NCBI GenBank assembly: GCA_018650285.1
Contig: JABIGF010000010.1
Location: 1 to 55,951, forward strand
Reading direction: 5' to 3'
DNA length: 55,951 nt
Origin: Methanobacteriota archaeon
GTDB taxonomy: Archaea; Thermoplasmatota; Poseidoniia; Poseidoniales; Thalassarchaeaceae
The translations under genes and the position numbers were made by a program. This document shows, piece by piece, positions 55,317 through 55,951 of the stretch. The notes beneath the pieces were generated by a model. The model worked only from the letters and a program-made list of their open reading frames with translations, had not been told where the DNA came from and did no database searches. The stretch's first letter is position 1. Every line of letters begins with the position of its first letter.

Positions 55317-55951
55317 ATGAATAGAAAAAACCTGAGTGTGTTGGTCGCACTATTGATGATCTTGATGTCAGCATCTGCTGCATCAGGTGACGGAACCGAC
55401 CCCCTTGACCCCTCCGATGGTGGGGCTGATTGGGACGGCGATGGATTGACCAACGCTGAAGAGCAGACACATGGAACTGATATGACGAATGCAGACACCG
55501 ACGGAGACGGTCTTCCAGATGGATGGGAAGTGGCTAATGGCCTCAACCCTAACTCTGGTGGCGATGCCAATGCCGACCCCGATGGTGACGGTCTAACGAA
55601 TGCCCAAGAGTACGCACAGGGTACCAACCCTAACAGTGCGGACACTGACGGTGACGGCAGGCCGGACTCGACAGATCCGTTCCCGAACGACCCTAATGAC
55701 GGTGAGTATTCAGACTCTGACGGCGACGGTATCCCCGACGCCTACGATCCTGATTACCAACAGCCAGAAGATGGATCTGGAAACGGAGACACCTCTGGTG
55801 GCGGTGGCTCAGACCAAGATGGTCAAGGCGAAGGTCAAGGCCAAGGTCAAGGCCAAGGTCAAGGCCAAGGTCAAGGCCAAGGTCAAGGCCAAGGTCAAGG
55901 CCAAGGTCAAGGCCAAGGTCAAGGCCAAGGTCAAGGCCAAGGTCAAGGCCA
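55317..55951 (+). CDS. secreted protein with calcium-binding (thrombospondin type 3-like) repeats and a Gly-Gln tandem tail (partial)
   Basis: Starting at ATG 55317 after AAGGAGA, the open frame runs off the right edge (211 codons visible). A signal peptide (residues 1-22, ending SASAASG) precedes five D-x-D-G-D-G type motifs: DWDGDGLTNAEE, DTDGDGLPDGWE, DPDGDGLTNAQE, DTDGDGRPD and DSDGDGIPDAYD, which bind calcium. A Gly/Ser linker follows, then a pure Gly-Gln repeat. It is likely a secreted or surface structural protein. Its codons are richer in G and C than those of neighbouring genes. The C-terminus and any anchor are not in view. Confidence 0.85.
   Translation, partial: MNRKNLSVLVALLMILMSASAASGDGTDPLDPSDGGADWDGDGLTNAEEQTHGTDMTNADTDGDGLPDGWEVANGLNPNSGGDANADPDGDGLTNAQEYAQGTNPNSADTDGDGRPDSTDPFPNDPNDGEYSDSDGDGIPDAYDPDYQQPEDGSGNGDTSGGGGSDQDGQGEGQGQGQGQGQGQGQGQGQGQGQGQGQGQGQGQGQGQGQG
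55821..55951 (+). repeat. 12-bp tandem repeat coding Gly-Gln
   Basis: GGTCAAGGCCAA repeats without error from 55833 to the window end (about ten units). The first unit (55821-55832) differs by having GAA for the last CAA. The repeat is in frame and encodes (GQ)n. The near-perfect identity suggests recent expansion or copy-number variation. Confidence 0.95.

Noticed and set aside
55066-55320. GTG-started frame of 84 residues before the calcium-repeat gene
   Set aside because: No Shine-Dalgarno, no recognisable motif, and it spans paired RNA hairpins; kept only as an alternative to a structured leader.
55181-55645. Minus-strand frame opposite the calcium-repeat gene
   Set aside because: It runs through the hairpin leader and complements the repeated D-G-D-G codons; no homology features.
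55821-55951. Tandem repeat as a CRISPR array
   Set aside because: Units are 12 bases, have no spacers, and are in frame with a coding sequence.

Overview
The window is about 56 kb of low-GC, gene-dense archaeal chromosome. The best guess is Marine Group II/III Euryarchaeota (Candidatus Poseidoniia, Thermoplasmatota). Support comes from a group II chaperonin, an archaeal-type ATPase-KH protein, an Lrp/AsnC regulator, TATA-like promoters, a coenzyme-B12-dependent ribonucleotide reductase, a PduO-type cobalamin adenosyltransferase, and very large secreted proteins with a C-terminal membrane anchor. The lineage is inferred from gene content; there is no rRNA to fix it. No CRISPR array, insertion sequence, integrase or phage gene was seen.

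Layout. 1-5023: an edge of a surface-sugar region (tail of a DegT-type aminotransferase, hexapeptide acyltransferase, glycosyltransferase, Gfo/Idh/MocA dehydrogenase, APH-like kinase), interrupted by a CYTH phosphatase and a lipoprotein. 5078-10741: membrane proteins, an ATPase-KH protein without its usual PIN domain, a divergent chaperonin paralogue, and PurH. 10731-18262: DNA repair glycosylase Tag, ABC-F ATPase, sugar-dehydrogenase-like propeller, a frameshifted small lipoprotein, enolase, Lrp regulator, aminotransferase, tRNA-Cys. 18317-20204: a three-gene operon (YbjN-like protein and two GNAT acetyltransferases).

20345-22610: a compact overlapping operon of an E1-like adenylating enzyme, a JAMM metalloprotease and an 80-residue acidic protein, followed by an HTH-like gene. 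This is the strongest candidate for an undescribed system. 22626-30821: B12-dependent ribonucleotide reductase, two acidic cytosolic proteins, OsmC, NADP-isocitrate dehydrogenase, DEAD-box helicase. 30818-42766: a 1153-residue helical-repeat protein with a C-terminal PIN nuclease, DHH phosphoesterase, Nudix hydrolase, cobalamin adenosyltransferase, RlmH, a PLP decarboxylase and a malic enzyme-phosphotransacetylase fusion.

42948-51296: one giant (2782-residue) surface protein of beta-propeller and Fn3-like repeats. 51360-54585: p-aminobenzoate synthesis (PabC-like lyase and a PabB-PabA fusion) with a 20-codon ORF wedged between them. 54595-55951: a zinc-ribbon membrane protein, then a hairpin-rich leader, then a secreted calcium-binding-repeat protein whose Gly-Gln tandem repeat runs off the window.

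Metabolic links: the B12-dependent reductase and the cobalamin adenosyltransferase fit together, as do PurH (a folate-using enzyme) and the pABA branch of folate synthesis. Enolase, isocitrate dehydrogenase and malic enzyme fit an aerobic heterotroph.
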